From NCBI GenBank assembly GCA_030248215.1, contig JASANG010003764.1, forward strand, positions 124,001 to 188,000: DNA of 64,000 bases. The letters run 5' to 3'. This document shows, piece after piece, positions 1 to 13,700 of this stretch. Origin of the DNA: Enoplolaimus lenunculus (Eukaryota > Nematoda > Enoplea > Enoplida > Thoracostomopsidae). The translations under genes and the position numbers were made by a program. Every line of letters starts with the position of its first letter. The stretch's first letter is position 1. The notes beneath the pieces are model-generated. The model saw nothing but the letters and a program-made list of their open reading frames with translations. It was not told the DNA's origin and did no database searches.

Positions 1-513
1 AAGCAGGGTTAGGATACCTATGCGTAAAGGCTTAGGCTTATGCTAGGGTAGGACCCCAATGAGTAAAGGCTTATGCTTAGGATTAAGCAGGGGTAGGATA
101 CCTATGCGTAAAGGCTTATACTTAAACAGGGGTAGGATACCTATGCGTATAGGCTTAGACTTATGCCGGGGTAGGACCCCAAGATTAAGCAGGGGTATAC
201 CTATGTGTTAAGGCTTATGCTTTAACAGGGGTAGGATACATATGCTTAGGGTTATGCTGTGGTAGGACCCCAATGCGTAAAGGCTTAGGCTTAGGATTAA
301 GCAGGGGTAGGTTACCTATGCGTAAACGCTTAGGCTTATGCTAGGGTAGGACCCCCATGCGTAAAGGCTTAGACTTATGCTACGCTTAGACTTAAACATG
401 GGTAGGATATCTATGCGTAAAGGCTTAGACTTAAATAGGGGTAGGATACCTATGCGTAAAGGCTTAGGCTTATGGTGGGGTGGGACCCCAATGCGTAAAG
501 GCTTAGGATACAG
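1..513. repeat. Degenerate minisatellite with TTAGGC-like core
   Basis: About a dozen imperfect units of roughly 40 bp are seen. Two alternating half-units occur: one has GCAGGGGTAGGATACCTATG and the other TAGGGTAGGACCCCAATG, each followed by CGTAAAGGCTTAGGCTTA. The TTAGGC hexamer is also abundant inside a MITE family elsewhere in the window, so this array may have grown from such an element. The array starts at the window edge, so its full length is unknown. It lies in what is probably an intron of the PARP4 gene. Confidence 0.85.
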
Positions 514-1390
514 TTAAAATTGAAAACAAAATATTTAAACAGATTCAGCTACAAATATGTCAACCTCGTTTAAAACCAAAACTCTAAACGTTTATCAATA
601 ATACGTTTAAACGCAAACTAAAATAATACATATAAACATTAGAACAGTTATCAGTTATTTGACAAGTAACTTGATTCAAAACAACCTTATCGATACGAAA
701 CTGCAAAGTCTTACTATGTATATGTGTACTATACTGGTCCACAAATAGTACATCACCCACACGCGTCACACTATTTTAATAAATTTACTCATATTATAAA
801 AAATTATAGCAGAAATTATAATGAACTATGCAATATCCTTTTTTTCATCTTCAGGATGGCCTAAAATATAAAAATTTACTACATAGATACAATTAAGCTT
901 AAAATCGTATATGTTTCTAAAGTGGTTATAACCAATTGCAGTCTCACATAGGTGGCTATCCCAGGAGAGAATCTTTACGGTGACTAATTTAACATTTGAA
1001 TTAGAATTCCAGTTTGAAAATATTGTCATGGATCCCAATCGTTTTTCACTGTTGGTCACACTGAAGACCCTCCCCTGGGACAGCCATCTACGTGGGGTCC
1101 CATGGGGGGGGGGGGGGGTTATAACTACTGATATCAGAGCCGCGGTTCGGAACGCAACTGCGAATGCACTTACTTCTGTGGTGACTGTATCTCTGGAGTG
1201 GTTTTTTGGTCCCAATAAGTTATCAGTTTCTTTATACAATCGAAAACCTTTCACCAGTGGACTACCAGTATACTAGTACTTAGCGTGTCTGCGTCACGGA
1301 ATTGTTGCGTAATGAACGTGTAGAAAATAATATGTTCAATTATTCATATATTCGCATTTGAGTTTGAGTGATTTTGAAGTTGTTTTATAG
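514..1390. other. Probable PARP4 intron, no exon recognised
   Basis: No coding exon could be supported. The segment contains an imperfect inverted repeat (arms about 951-969 and 1069-1089, GGTGGCTATCCCAGG and its complement) and a run of 15 G at 1104-1118. The short open frames across it are not supported by any family resemblance. The N-terminal part of the VIT domain should be encoded upstream of 1391 but was not found here. Confidence 0.5.
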
Positions 1391-4300
1391 GTAACGTTAT
1401 TTCAATCATACCAAAATGTTTCGGGCGGAACTATTGAAGCTCGTTATGTCTTCCCACTGGCAGAGGATGCAGCTGTTTGCGGGTTTGAAGCTTTTATCGG
1501 TAGTCGGCATGTGATTGGTCGAGTGGAAGAAAAACAGCAAGCACGACGTGAGTATCGCGAAGCAATTGCCGCTGGACATGGTGCGTATTTGCTGGAGGAA
1601 GAGAAGCCGGTTAGTAGCGCCCAAAAGTTCATGTATAACCCATTAGACACAAACAGTGATTTTAGACTATTCTGTAGCTATGATTCCTGCAAGTGGAAGT
1701 AGACTTATTCCGTCCGTTTGCTACTTAAGGGAAAACAAAATATTACACCATGTGCTTTATTTCAAATAATTGTCACATTGGTACATTATATGCGGCAAGA
1801 ACACAAACAGCAGTAGTTGAATGTTTTTGCTGGAATAGGAACTGGAATGCTGCGTGATTTGTACGAAACTAGAAAGAAATATGCCTTCAACGAATTTTTA
1901 TTTATTATGCTGGATCAACTTTATCTTTTTTCGCTTTGCCACCGAATACGTCCGGCTTTGAGGTTAAAGAGTGACAAATTTTAAAATCGCCACTCGCTAA
2001 CCCACCTTACCTTAAATTTCACTGTTAATTTCATCCTAACACGCGTCATGCAAAATTTTGTGACCTATTTTGATGTGAGGTTAACGTAAATTTGACCTTT
2101 ATGTTGACATGTACCGTTAGTAACATAGTCGTTGTCAAGGATTATGTCAAGCTTGAGTCAGAAAATTAGTGTGGATGGGCGTATTTTATCAAATTCGGTA
2201 AGCGATAGCCGAGATTTTGGGAAGGGGTATGGATTAGGTTCTATAAAAATCTCAAAGGTGAGGTGATATATTAGCATCCTCCCTAGCTGGATATTTTTGA
2301 AACTAGTTACCTGGTGTATTTTATTTGAAATAGACTTAAAAATGCTATGTAAAGCTTTATTCTGATCCACTCCCTGATTCTTATCATGGACAGTCACCCT
2401 CAGTAAATCCTTCCTTTCACAATCTCCATCCCACTCAAAAATTCCCTCCGTGGCCAATCTCCCCCGGCAAAGTTCAACACGTACCATAGGCCATCTTCTC
2501 CATCTGTCGATCTATCTAATCGAAATATAAAATATCGAAAATTTATTCACGAATTTTAATTGCAAACTTTGGTTTGTAGTGTTTGTTTGGTTAGGGCATC
2601 ATAAAATGTTAAGTCACGCGGAAAAAAGATAAGTTTCATTTTCCACAGGATCGTATATATTGCCAATAACTTGCGTACATAATTTTTGAGTTTGCTCTGT
2701 TTATGTAATTTGACCTACCTTGAAACGGGAATAGTACGGATTTTTGCTTATGTACGCTGAATAAGATCGGTAGTCTCAGTAGAACACAGTCACTTTTATG
2801 AGTTTTGCGAATGTATATTCAATGTCATTTTATAAGCATGAAATATTGCGTGATAATGTCTGTCGTTGTAAAAACTTCATGGCTCACAGATATTATTTGT
2901 TTTGTACGCTGTACTACGTGTTTTGTGTATATATTCTTGCCACAAATCGGTAAAAGTAACGATTTAGATTTTATTTTAATTTTAAGGAAGTGTTTACCGT
3001 GAGCGTCGGAAATCTACCTCCGATGACAACTGCGTTGATTAAAATCAGTTACGTTACTGAACTTAAACTTGACGGGGAAAGCATTTCGTTTGATTTGCCG
3101 GCGTGTGTTGCTCCATGGGACGCTGCTAAAGCAACAGCTGAAGGTAAATTATATTGCTGAATATTTAAGTTTTTTAATTGTATTGATAAATAGATATCCA
3201 TTGATAGAGACCTAGAAGTGTTTAGACACAGTTGGTCCGTTACACAGTCTTTGAAAACTCGGGTAACCAAGTTAGAGTCTAAGTTAGAATCTTACTGACT
3301 CTGTTATAAACCTATTCACGATCGATACTAAACTATGAACGAGGGCTGGTCTAGTCTGTCAAGGGAACGACCGCCTACTGTGTTGTGTTGGAAGGGGCAC
3401 AACTTTTAAAATCTTTGTAGCGTACTGTAATAATTTTTTTAATTTTTTTATTGATTTGGTTTGGGATAATTTCATCCGCAGTGAACGCTTCAAATGATTT
3501 CAGTCTGTGGCGTAAATGTTTTAGATGTATGCTCAGCTTTCTTTCAATCATTTCTTTAGCAAAGTCAAAACCAGAACCTCAAAACGTTACAACTCTATGG
3601 CAGCATAAACTAATTTTAGAAGCAGCAATCATTACTAAAAACCCCGTACTTATGTTTACGCTTCAAACTCAACTGAAAACTTTGCTTAGTTGAAAGTGCA
3701 ACTCAGACATTATGTTTTGTTCTATTTCAACTGTGAATTATGATTTATTTCAGGACTTCAAGATACAACGTTGAGCTACGGAGTGAAATCGGATTCGATC
3801 GCGAAGTCTAGTCTGATTGCAAATATTCAAATGCCCACGATGATACGCCGTATTTGGTCGCCTTATCATAAGCTAAGAATAAAGGTATGTAGCAGCAGCT
3901 TTTTATAGTCTCAAAGAAATTGAGGGCGTTTGCAGTCGTGTACATGTACAAACCGCAGCTATGAGCGTCGTGATTGCGTATCGTTTGGACACAATTAGTC
4001 GAAAACACGGTTTGACGTATTTGCGGTTTCTGCAGCCATAACCGAGAGTACAGCCGTGATTGTGTAGCATTGAATTATTAATGGCTAATAGCCACGATTA
4101 CATCCGCGGTTTGAGACGCGATTGCAACTGCGTCTGCAGACAAACTGGTAGTGAGCAATGAAATTTTAGAACTGAGGCGAAACCGAGACCAAAGACGTAG
4201 TCGCGGTATTTATGTATTTAATTCTGTCCGTGACTGTGGTTATTTGGGACTTGTTAATCGAAATTAACGATCGTTAAATGCTAACAGGAATACTGATGAA

Positions 4301-4752
4301 TTTTGTGTTTGCTCTTTTTGATTTCTTAATAAATGTGTTTTGTTATGTTGGCTAAGATTTTACCAGGTAATTTAGCTAGGTATCGTTGGTTAGGATACTG
4401 CTGACTATTTTTGTTTTTTTTAAAAATTTTTTACAGAAGATAATTCTTTGTTATTTATATTGTTTGCTCAAAAATTCAATTGTATCATATTGGAAGATGT
4501 ACAGAACGGGAGAATGAGCCAAAATAAGAGCTTACGAAAATTGTAAGTTGTGTTTCTGACGGTTTATTTTAATTGCAGAAAACAGATACAACTGCAGTGG
4601 TTGCGTTGCCTACGTCTGCGCGCATTGACTCATCGTTTCAATTGTTTGTTGATCTTGCTGAAATTCACCGACCTCGAATGTGGGTCGAGCGTCTTGAAGA
4701 CGTGCCAGATTCCGGCTCAGAAATGACCCTGCCTGATGCGAGAGATCACGAA
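1391..4752 (+). CDS. PARP4: PARP4 exons coding the VIT domain
   Basis: Four exons (1391-1609, 2987-3143, 3754-3884, 4579-4752). The first reads VTLFQSYQNVSGGTIEARYV and continues with FPL, AAVCGFEAFI, GRVEEKQQA, EYREAIAAGHGAYLL, the classic VIT (vault protein inter-alpha-trypsin) signature. The second gives FTVSVGNLPP and ISYVTEL. The fourth gives HRPRMWVE, a PARP4-type motif. VIT domains pack against a following VWA domain and occur in PARP4, VWA5A and inter-alpha-trypsin inhibitor heavy chains. The junction at 1609 uses a GTTAGT donor. The start of the VIT domain is missing. A Tc1-like MITE (about 3905-4236) sits in the third intron. Confidence 0.92.
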
Positions 4753-7700
4753 GTACGTACGCTCCTACCGTAATGGTCTGTAGAATTTTACATAAAATAA
4801 ACTTTTTTAATTTTGATCGCCTGAAAATGTTGTGTAAACGTTTTAGCTTTTTAGGGTACGGCCTGTTATAATTGAAAATAAAGGATTTTTTGAAAAACTC
4901 TGGTCATTTACCTGGCAGAAAGTATATTATTTTGCCTGCAGAAAGTGTATTGAACCAGAGAAGAGTTTTTCTTCTTTGAAATTCCAATATACCTCTAACG
5001 AAAAAACAAACTAGGAGGTAATTTCCATTTTCCAAACAAATTTTTTCAATTTTCGTCTTAGGCATGCATGTTGGTGTTCTATCCTGAGTTTTCGGCGCCG
5101 AGCGACCCGTGTCCCGAAGTTGTTGTGATGATGGACGCGTCGAATTCAATGCGCGGTGATGCAATGGTTATGGCGAAACAAATTTCACTTCTGATACTCG
5201 AAGAAATGATGCGCATGACACAAAACACATCAACTAAATTCTACGCAAATTTTGTGGTGTTTGGTAGCGGTACGAAATGAATTTGAGTTTTTTTGAATTT
5301 TTTACGCTTTTCTCGCATTGAGTGTTCTATCAGCAAATAAATACAAACTGTTTACGCCTAATTAAGTGTGAAGCTCCTATAGTTGAGTGGTGATGGCAGA
5401 CATCTATTATCTGAGATTTGTGGTTTTGAATTCTTGCGTGCAATTAGATCTGAATTAAAATTGGAAATATTCATGTGATAGCAGGTTACTATTTTTGTGT
5501 CTGGTGTCACTTGTAACTTTTATCCTTTTGTAATTTGCTGCTTTACATTTGTGTGAAGGCATCCGAAAATTCGGCGCTTCTTGTCCGCAAAGACAAAATC
5601 AATATACATTTGGAGACAAAATAGTAATAAGCGTTATTTTGCGTATGTATTATCAGAAAGGTTTTGATTTGAATATTGTGTTGTTTGTTTATCCCAATGT
5701 TTACGATTTCTACTTTTTGCAGGTTACAAAGAGCTTTATACGAGACCGAAAATTTTTGATGCCGAAATCTATGAAGAAGCAGAGACGTTCTTTAGGGTAA
5801 AGTATTGCCTGCTCTGCTTAATGCGGCCTCAGGAGCTGAGTTTGATTGTGCCGAATTTTTCAAATTATCCATCAGTCAAAAGTAACCATTTAATTTTGTG
5901 CATATTATATAGCGGTTAAGTAAGTAAGTCACGTACAAACGAATAGTGACTTTGATACCTCATTGTCAAGGACAGCTTCCCCTACACCACACGTTTTATA
6001 TAGGTTCATTGAGTTGGATCTGTTGTCGGCTTATGTTGCCGACTGTTATTCTTCGCCCTAGTTCGTTATTATTATTGTTATTATTATTATTATTATTATT
6101 CACTTTATGTCATGTTAATGTTATATAAAATTTAAACAGTCCTTTACCAAAACTTACTTATACGATGTGGGAGCTTGAATTTTGTTGTTTTCATATTTTG
6201 CAGAACGCTGTCGCAAACATGGGAAATACAAATTATTCGTACGCGGTGTTGAGCCAGTGTGTCAAACCGCATGACGAGATGCGTAACTTAATTGTTATTT
6301 CTGATGGCCATGCAACTGATTTTGACATTTGTAGCCGGTTGCTAACACAAAAATCAACTGTTGCAAGCGGTTTACGAATTTTCACTTGTTCTGCAAGGTT
6401 AGTAATTAGTTTAAACTGACCACTTTGGTACAATTTGCATCATTTTACCTCGGTTCCAAATCGAAATCAGAATATTGTTTTGGAAAAATCTTGTGTGGTA
6501 TGTGGTTTGATTGATTAGCTTTTTTCATATAATAGTAGTACAGTCACAAACAAAATTAAATGTGAAGTTATCGCAATGGTATCCGCGGTAACGGGGTTTT
6601 AATCGTAGAGTCTAGAGACGCGATTCCAATTGCATTTCAAGCCGTGGTTGTTGCCGTGTTTACAGGCAATTGAAAATTTAGTTATGTGCGGAGTAACCAC
6701 AAGCGGTTCAAATCTCGTTTGCGAGGAATGGTGTTGGAGGAACGATCATCCACTGTTTGAATCGCTGTTTGGAACGCAGTTTGGAATGTGCGTAACGATT
6801 TGTTCGCGATCGTAAATTGTTGTTGTGTATAAAGATATGTTCGTTCTTTGCTAACGAAATAGGGTATCACTGTACGACAGACAATGACGTCATTATGGTT
6901 TGTAGATAGTTAATTTACAGTTTGTTTTGTTTCAGTCAAACCCGAAATACACACGGGCTGCGATCAGTGGCACGGTGCACAGGTGGCTCATGTGAATTGT
7001 TTGACAGCGCTGCAAAATCGAAATGGGTTTCGAAAGTAACTTGTAATTTTATTTTAGTAATCATTAATGTTAATTTAGAGATAAGTTACAAGTCAAAGGA
7101 TTGATAGTCAGGAAGTTCTTGAAATTTTAGCTGTGGTTGTAACAAGGCAGTGGTCCGAAAACGGTTCCCTTTTTGCAGTTGCTGGATTAAACTTGACTGT
7201 AACCTTGATAGAATGTAAGTTTAAGATCATCGAAAATTACTGCGTTTGTCATTGTTTTGTTGTAAACTGGCAATAGTTTTTTTAAATCAGTTGAATGCAC
7301 CGCTATAATCGTTGAATGTTAGGTGAGTAATTGTGATTGCCAGTACAATTGCTTGATAGCAGATGCCGAATGCGTGGTGCGAATGTGCAATTTTGTATCG
7401 TCAAAAATCAAAATTTTAATTGAATCTTAAATTCTGAATAATTTGTAGGTCAGTCGTCAAGTATGGCGTATTTTGCAACCGAGTGTTCAAAATATCACCG
7501 TTGAATGGGCATTGGAAGACGGCATTCGCTTCACACAAGCACCGAGGTCCATTACGTCTGTGTTTAGCGGAGAACGAGTGGTTGTATATGGATTTGTCCC
7601 TCATTGTTTTCAGGTAAAATAGAACTGAAACTAGTGAAAGTTGTAGAACTGAAATAGTGAAAGTTTATAAACACCGCTAAGACGGCATAACTCTCTTGCA

Positions 7701-10700
7701 ATTTTTGACCTTGGATGGGTACATGTGCTATAAGTAGGGCCCGCATTCTCAAATTTCTCCAGCACCTATAACCAGTTTTGGATAATGTATTGTAATTTTC
7801 GAACTTGTGAATGATGAAGTTCCAAATTCAGCAATTTTTAGCATGTAATTTGTCATAATTCGATACTATTTTTGAGATTCGCAATTCCTGAAGGTCGTTA
7901 GTTTGAAAATCTTTCGCTAACTGGTGAACGGCATACACATTTCAATGTCTTCATGTTATCTTTTCCAGTTCAAATCTTTAAAATAATTGCATCAAACTAA
8001 TCTGTGCGGTGTTTATTTTCGAGTCTTGTTGCCAATACGTCATGAAACACTAGTGAATACACCATTGTTTTTCTAATGATGAGACTTTGGATTCAACAAA
8101 TTTACCGTATAATCGGAAAGCAACTGGATATGCGGTTCCGGCTTAATCCCCGGTAAAAGCCAACGTACATATCCAGCTCCGTCCAGCGCTGCACAAGTTT
8201 AAATATTATATCCAGGTAATAACATTCGGTTTCGGTAACAAAAACTATCTGACTCTGGTATCCCGTATATTAGTATTCGGTCGCCCCTGGTTTAATCATC
8301 ACTCAGGTAATGTTACTTGTTTCCGGTATTTTGTAGATTTTAATTGTTTAGGCAACTCTGCGTGCAACTGTGGGAGGATACACAATTTCGACTGTTGTTT
8401 CTACGACAGAGTTGAGCAAAACCAGCGGAAATGTATGTGACCCCTATCGTGGGTGTAACCAGGGTTTGGCAAGGATTGGCTACGTTTTATAAAAATCTGA
8501 AAGGATGTGGATTTAACGTTTGCACCCAATCTAGTTGCGACTTTAGCACCATTAGTCTGACCAGGAGCGAAAACGGATAGGAGGCTAACAGCGGCTGAAA
8601 ACGTTCCGTAAAATCCCGGACAAAAATCGCAAAGGGGATTGGTGTTTGAATACAAACCCTCGCCTCCTCAGCTGGCTTTTGCCCCTGGTCTGGAATATCA
8701 TAAACGGCTTTAAAACAACCGCAAGGCAGTTGAATTGGCCCGATATTTATTTTCCGATTTTAATAAACTTTTTTGTTTGAAAGCCAATTATGCTTATATT
8801 CGCTACAGGCTAACTTGCATAATTCGTTAAGCCTAATTTAGGACTTCTTACATTATTTCACTGATTATTAGGGTTACAAGCAATCTAATTTAAGCAGTAA
8901 AGGGTTTTTGGGTGCGAGGAAATTGAATAAACTGTCTACAAGCCTTCAAAACAAATAACTGAGGAGTTAGCTAATAGGCAATTTGCATAGTAGCATAATT
9001 AAGCCTAATTTGGGACTTTTTTACAATATTTCACTAATTAGGGTTACAAGAAATCCAATTTCAGCAATTAAGGGTTTTTGGGTGCGAAGAATCTAAATCT
9101 AAATAAATTGTCTATAAACCTTCAAACCCGATAATTAAATAGTTAGCAAATAGCTAATTTGAACATTTGCTTAATTGATTTAAAGGCATACGAAGGTGTA
9201 ATTCAATCTGTGATTTATTTCAATAAATTCGTTGAGTATTTTTTGAAAAAACCTTTTTCGGTTTTGTTGAAAATTTAGTCGTTTTACAGTTACAACCCTT
9301 CAGTATTCGGTTGCACCCTGATTCTGCTGTACAGAGCATTCATTGTTAGCAGCTTGAAAGCCTCAGTTTAATTTTATTTTTAGGTTGTACACCGGCTTAC
9401 GGCGCGGTCAGTTATTCGTGACTGGGAAGACGGTGGGTTGGATACAGACCCTGCGATTAATGAGGTATTTTTTTAAGTTTTATTAAATTTATACCCATAA
9501 GTTTTAATTAACGACGAAACAGTGGCTGAGTTTATAAAACATGCTTAAGTAGTGCTTAAGTATGTAGTAAGCAAATCAACCAATTTTTCGTTTCTAAACA
9601 CGTAGTTAAGTTAAGTAAATACTTAAATCCCAGGCCAAATTTGATACTTTGCGGCTACACAATTCCATCATATTAACTTTATATCTAATAGGGGTTGTAG
9701 GCTGATGCCGTCTCCTTAACATAATGCAAAACTGTGGCTGTTTTGTTAAGACACAATCTCAAAGTTGCCATTTATTTTGTTTTTGTTAAGTATTTAAGTC
9801 GATGATTTATCTTAAACATAACAGAAATATACACTTGAACAGGGTCTCGAAAATCCAGCCTGGTGTTCAACATATTGGGGATGTACTATAAGACGTCTTT
9901 ATATTATGACATACTGTGCTGTCCAGATAATCATAAGACCAGTACCTTTCAAATACCGAGTCTTATTAAGCATATTCTTAAGCCTTAGCCTAACCTAACC
10001 GTAAAAACGAACCTATTCCTAAGCCTAAGCCTAAGCAAAAAAGTTAGTATAAAGCTTCAACTGAGGCAATTACAGCCCCGCCGGAAAACAATCCTGCCCT
10101 GTTATATACACGGGCCGTTTTCTGTATCAACATTGATCATTCAGGAGCTTGGACATTACAATGTTCGGCTCGTATGTACGTCTCGCCCCGTATGTTTAGG
10201 CCTAGACTCAGGCTTTGTCTTAGGTTTCGGAAAAGGCTTCCCTAAACCTAAGCCTTTTCGTAAGCCAAAGCCTAGCCTTAGACTTAGCGTAACTCTTTAT
10301 TGTAACTGCGGGGAGGATTGTGCAAGGGCCAAATGATTGAATACAGTTTTGCTTATGATTAATTTGTCTAAGTTTATGTTGTGACTAAATATGACCGACC
10401 TTATAGGTTGAGGAGGTACAAGATAGCTGTTACAGAACGATGTACTTAGATTTCTAAATTAATTTTCAGGCCCTTAAAAGAACTATGAGACAGTATATAG
10501 TGGATTTGAGCAAAGAACATTTGATTATTTGTTCGTTGACGAGTTTTGTTGCGATTGAAGAACGAAATAAGGTAATAATATTGTTGTTGCGTGAATAACA
10601 AAATATGTTCTAGAGATCAGTACATTGTCTATATCTGTATATTAAAGCTGGAACGCCCGACGAACGTAAAATTTTGGAATCCAGTCAACTATTGAGAATA

Positions 10701-13700
10701 CGTATTGATACATAAATAGGAAAATGCAATTAATAATTACACCTACTGATGGTTTAAATTGATACAAATCCGAAATATCACAAAAAGTATTACGCAATTT
10801 CCAGGAGTACTTTGTTCGGATGATACAAAATCTTGTGTAGACGAGTAAATATTCATTGGCGTAGAAAGTGTTGAAATCAGAGGGCAAGAGAAGCGAAAAA
10901 TTTATAATCAAAACGTAGTATGCCGTTCAATTTCGTTCATATAGTGTGTTTTATTTCAGGATGAAAGTATTGAGAAAACGCCTGAAATTGATACAATAAT
11001 TTCGGATTCTTATACAGATATTCTATCGTATATGGGCTGGGGTGATGATCCCGAGCCGGACGTAGAGGTAAAACTTGAAATTATGTAAATGTACGTCGAA
11101 ATTAATCAAGCTTGAGTATCTGGTTAAAAACTAGTGATACCCTGGAGCCTCATGAGCGCTCTGGCAGCGGTACCGGTGGCTATGGTTGGCCCCAACGTTG
11201 GGGCAAACGTTTCAGCCTAGGCGCCGGCCCCGAGACAACTCTATTAAGAATGATTGAAAATTGAAATGCATAATGCGGTTGAAAAATTGCAACCGTAAAC
11301 GCTGTGAACATAAGCTCGATTATTGAACATTTTTCTGTCTGAGTGAATATACAGGGTTGAGCTGTGTTCAATAGTTGACTATTCAATAGGCTTAGGCGGA
11401 TTTTATAGACGGTGAACTCAGGATGTCGTCTAATATCTAACGCTGAACAGCTTTCTCCTAACCACTGAGAAAGAGGAGGGTTTTGAATTATATTGATTTG
11501 GAAAAGCGCATATGCAAAAATTCCGTGGGCCCGCAGAGGCCTTGCTCCTAGTCATTTTGTATAGTAATCGAATGATAGCTTTTTAACGCATCTGTATTAT
11601 AACTTTGTTACTTGCTTACTCCCCCCACAAAAACTTTCACCCGCACGTAATGCTTGGATTAAAAATAGGCTTAGGATTACGATTAACTTTAGGCTTTGGC
11701 TGAGGCTCAGCCTTTGGCTTAGGACAACATTGAATAGTAATGAGCGGGTGGGAAAGTAAACGAGTGGCTGTACTTTTACAGAATGGTGCTAATCAAATTC
11801 GTCAGCTGGTACAGTCGTTTCGTATTCAACAGATGAGTTCTGCAATTCGAGCAAAAGAAACACTGCAAAGTGCGCTTCATATTGCAAGCGAAACCGATTT
11901 GCGCAGCGCGGCTAGCGAGGATGTGCGTGAAATTATTGAGGTACGTGTGGTGGGTATTAATTGAGCTTCGGCTTAGACTTGTATTTGAAGGTTCGCTACA
12001 GATCTTAACGATATGTGGGGCACGCACTCGGTGAAGGAACTCTTAATCTCTTTATCCTTTCCGATTCAGGCACTCAAATTGAAATTTCCACTTCAACATT
12101 TAGCTTTAATAACGTTTTTATTTGCTCATCAAGCACACTTTATATGTAAACTTCTCAGTTATGGTGAAACATATTTCAGCTTGTCGTATTGATAGTTAAA
12201 GAAAAATATTTTGAAATGTTGTACAAATTTAAATTTTAGCTATGTAATGACGGTATACTGTTTATGGCACAGTGTGGTGATAGCGAGCTTAACAAAAAAT
12301 TGCATGGTCTACTTGCCCAAGGTATGAAGACGTTATTTGCTATATTATGGTACCTGAATCACAACAGTCTATGTCGAACCATCATTGTTTAGATTAGAGA
12401 AATACAGTCACGGGCAGAAAATTACGCGCAAGCGAGATTGCGTTCCAAACTGCGACTTTGATTTCGATTGCTCGTCTTTTGAACGCATTCGATCGAAGAC
12501 GCGCAATTTCAGTTGCTCGCGGTCACTACGTTAGCGTTAATTTTGAATCATTTGTAAACACAGTTACAACTGCAGTTTGAGACGCGATTATCCCACCGCG
12601 ACCAGAGATGCAGTTGTAATTTTACTGTACAATTTAATTCTGTCCGTGAAATTGTACGCCACCGACATTTTTTAACAACGATGCCAGCAAAACTCTGATG
12701 ATAATTCTAAACTAAGGTGGGGTACCGCCTCCTTGTACTTTCGCTTCATGATTAAGTCGTTATTTTCTTTGTGATAAATGCAATTCCGTTTGGTCAATGA
12801 ATTCAGTGTTTAATCGTGGGTCATAGTAGCTATATTTTTAATGATTGCCCGTATTCTCAAATGTATGTAGCACTTTTCACCAACGGGTGATAGGTCTTAT
12901 AAATTTCGAATCAGTCAATGAATGGCGCGCTTCGACAGTAAGTGCATTTGTTTACATTTGATTGATCCGACCTGTAAGCAGTAGTTGTAATTGCCTGTGA
13001 CACAATTTCATAAGTGTTTAAACCTTGGCCCGTATTCTCAAATGCATATAGCACCTATCACCAGTTAGTAATAGGTTCTCAAACTATCGAATTGCTGCAA
13101 TTATGTGCTGCACACATTTGAGAATACGGGCTCTTATTATTATAACTGGTAGTAGGTGCTACGCACAGTTGAGAATATGAGCATTTATATATAATGTTTT
13201 CAGGTGTATACCAGGGAAGATAGGCTAATGTATATGTATATAACTTCCCTGCTACATTTCTGAACAAACGAAAAAAAGGCACATTACGGGCTTAAGATTT
13301 TCGTCGCTTGCTGTGCTCGAAGCACGGTGCAATGCGGAGCTGAATTATACCGAAATCGGAATCGGAACTGTAATTTGCCATACTTTTTACATAATAAGTA
13401 TATAATTAGTATGCGGAAAGTCATTATAGCTGTTTCAGAGTGCATGTTATTCGTGTTTCTATGATGATTCCCATGCCGTATATATGAAGTGTGAGCTGCG
13501 AACTGATATAAGCACCAGAGTTGTTATGAATGTTAATGTAATAATATAGGGTTTTAACGCTGAAAATTTGCGATTTCGATTCCGATTATACCTGCAATCG
13601 GAATAGAAATCGTAAGTTTTCAGCGCTTACAACCAAGCATTTGAATCAGAATTCTGATCGCAATCGGAATTCAGGTTGCACCCTGGTTTGGAATGCAACC

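Noticed and set aside
1-513. Telomeric array
   Set aside because: TTAGGC hexamers are interspersed in longer units, not head-to-tail, and the PARP4 gene continues past it.
980-1276. 98-residue open frame over the poly-G tract
   Set aside because: It spans an inverted repeat and a G run, has no domain and no splice context; most likely chance.
2158-2487. 109-residue minus-strand frame in a PARP4 intron
   Set aside because: No recognisable motif and no splice partners; a phrase near 2240-2260 resembles intronic sequence at 8490, suggesting a dispersed repeat.
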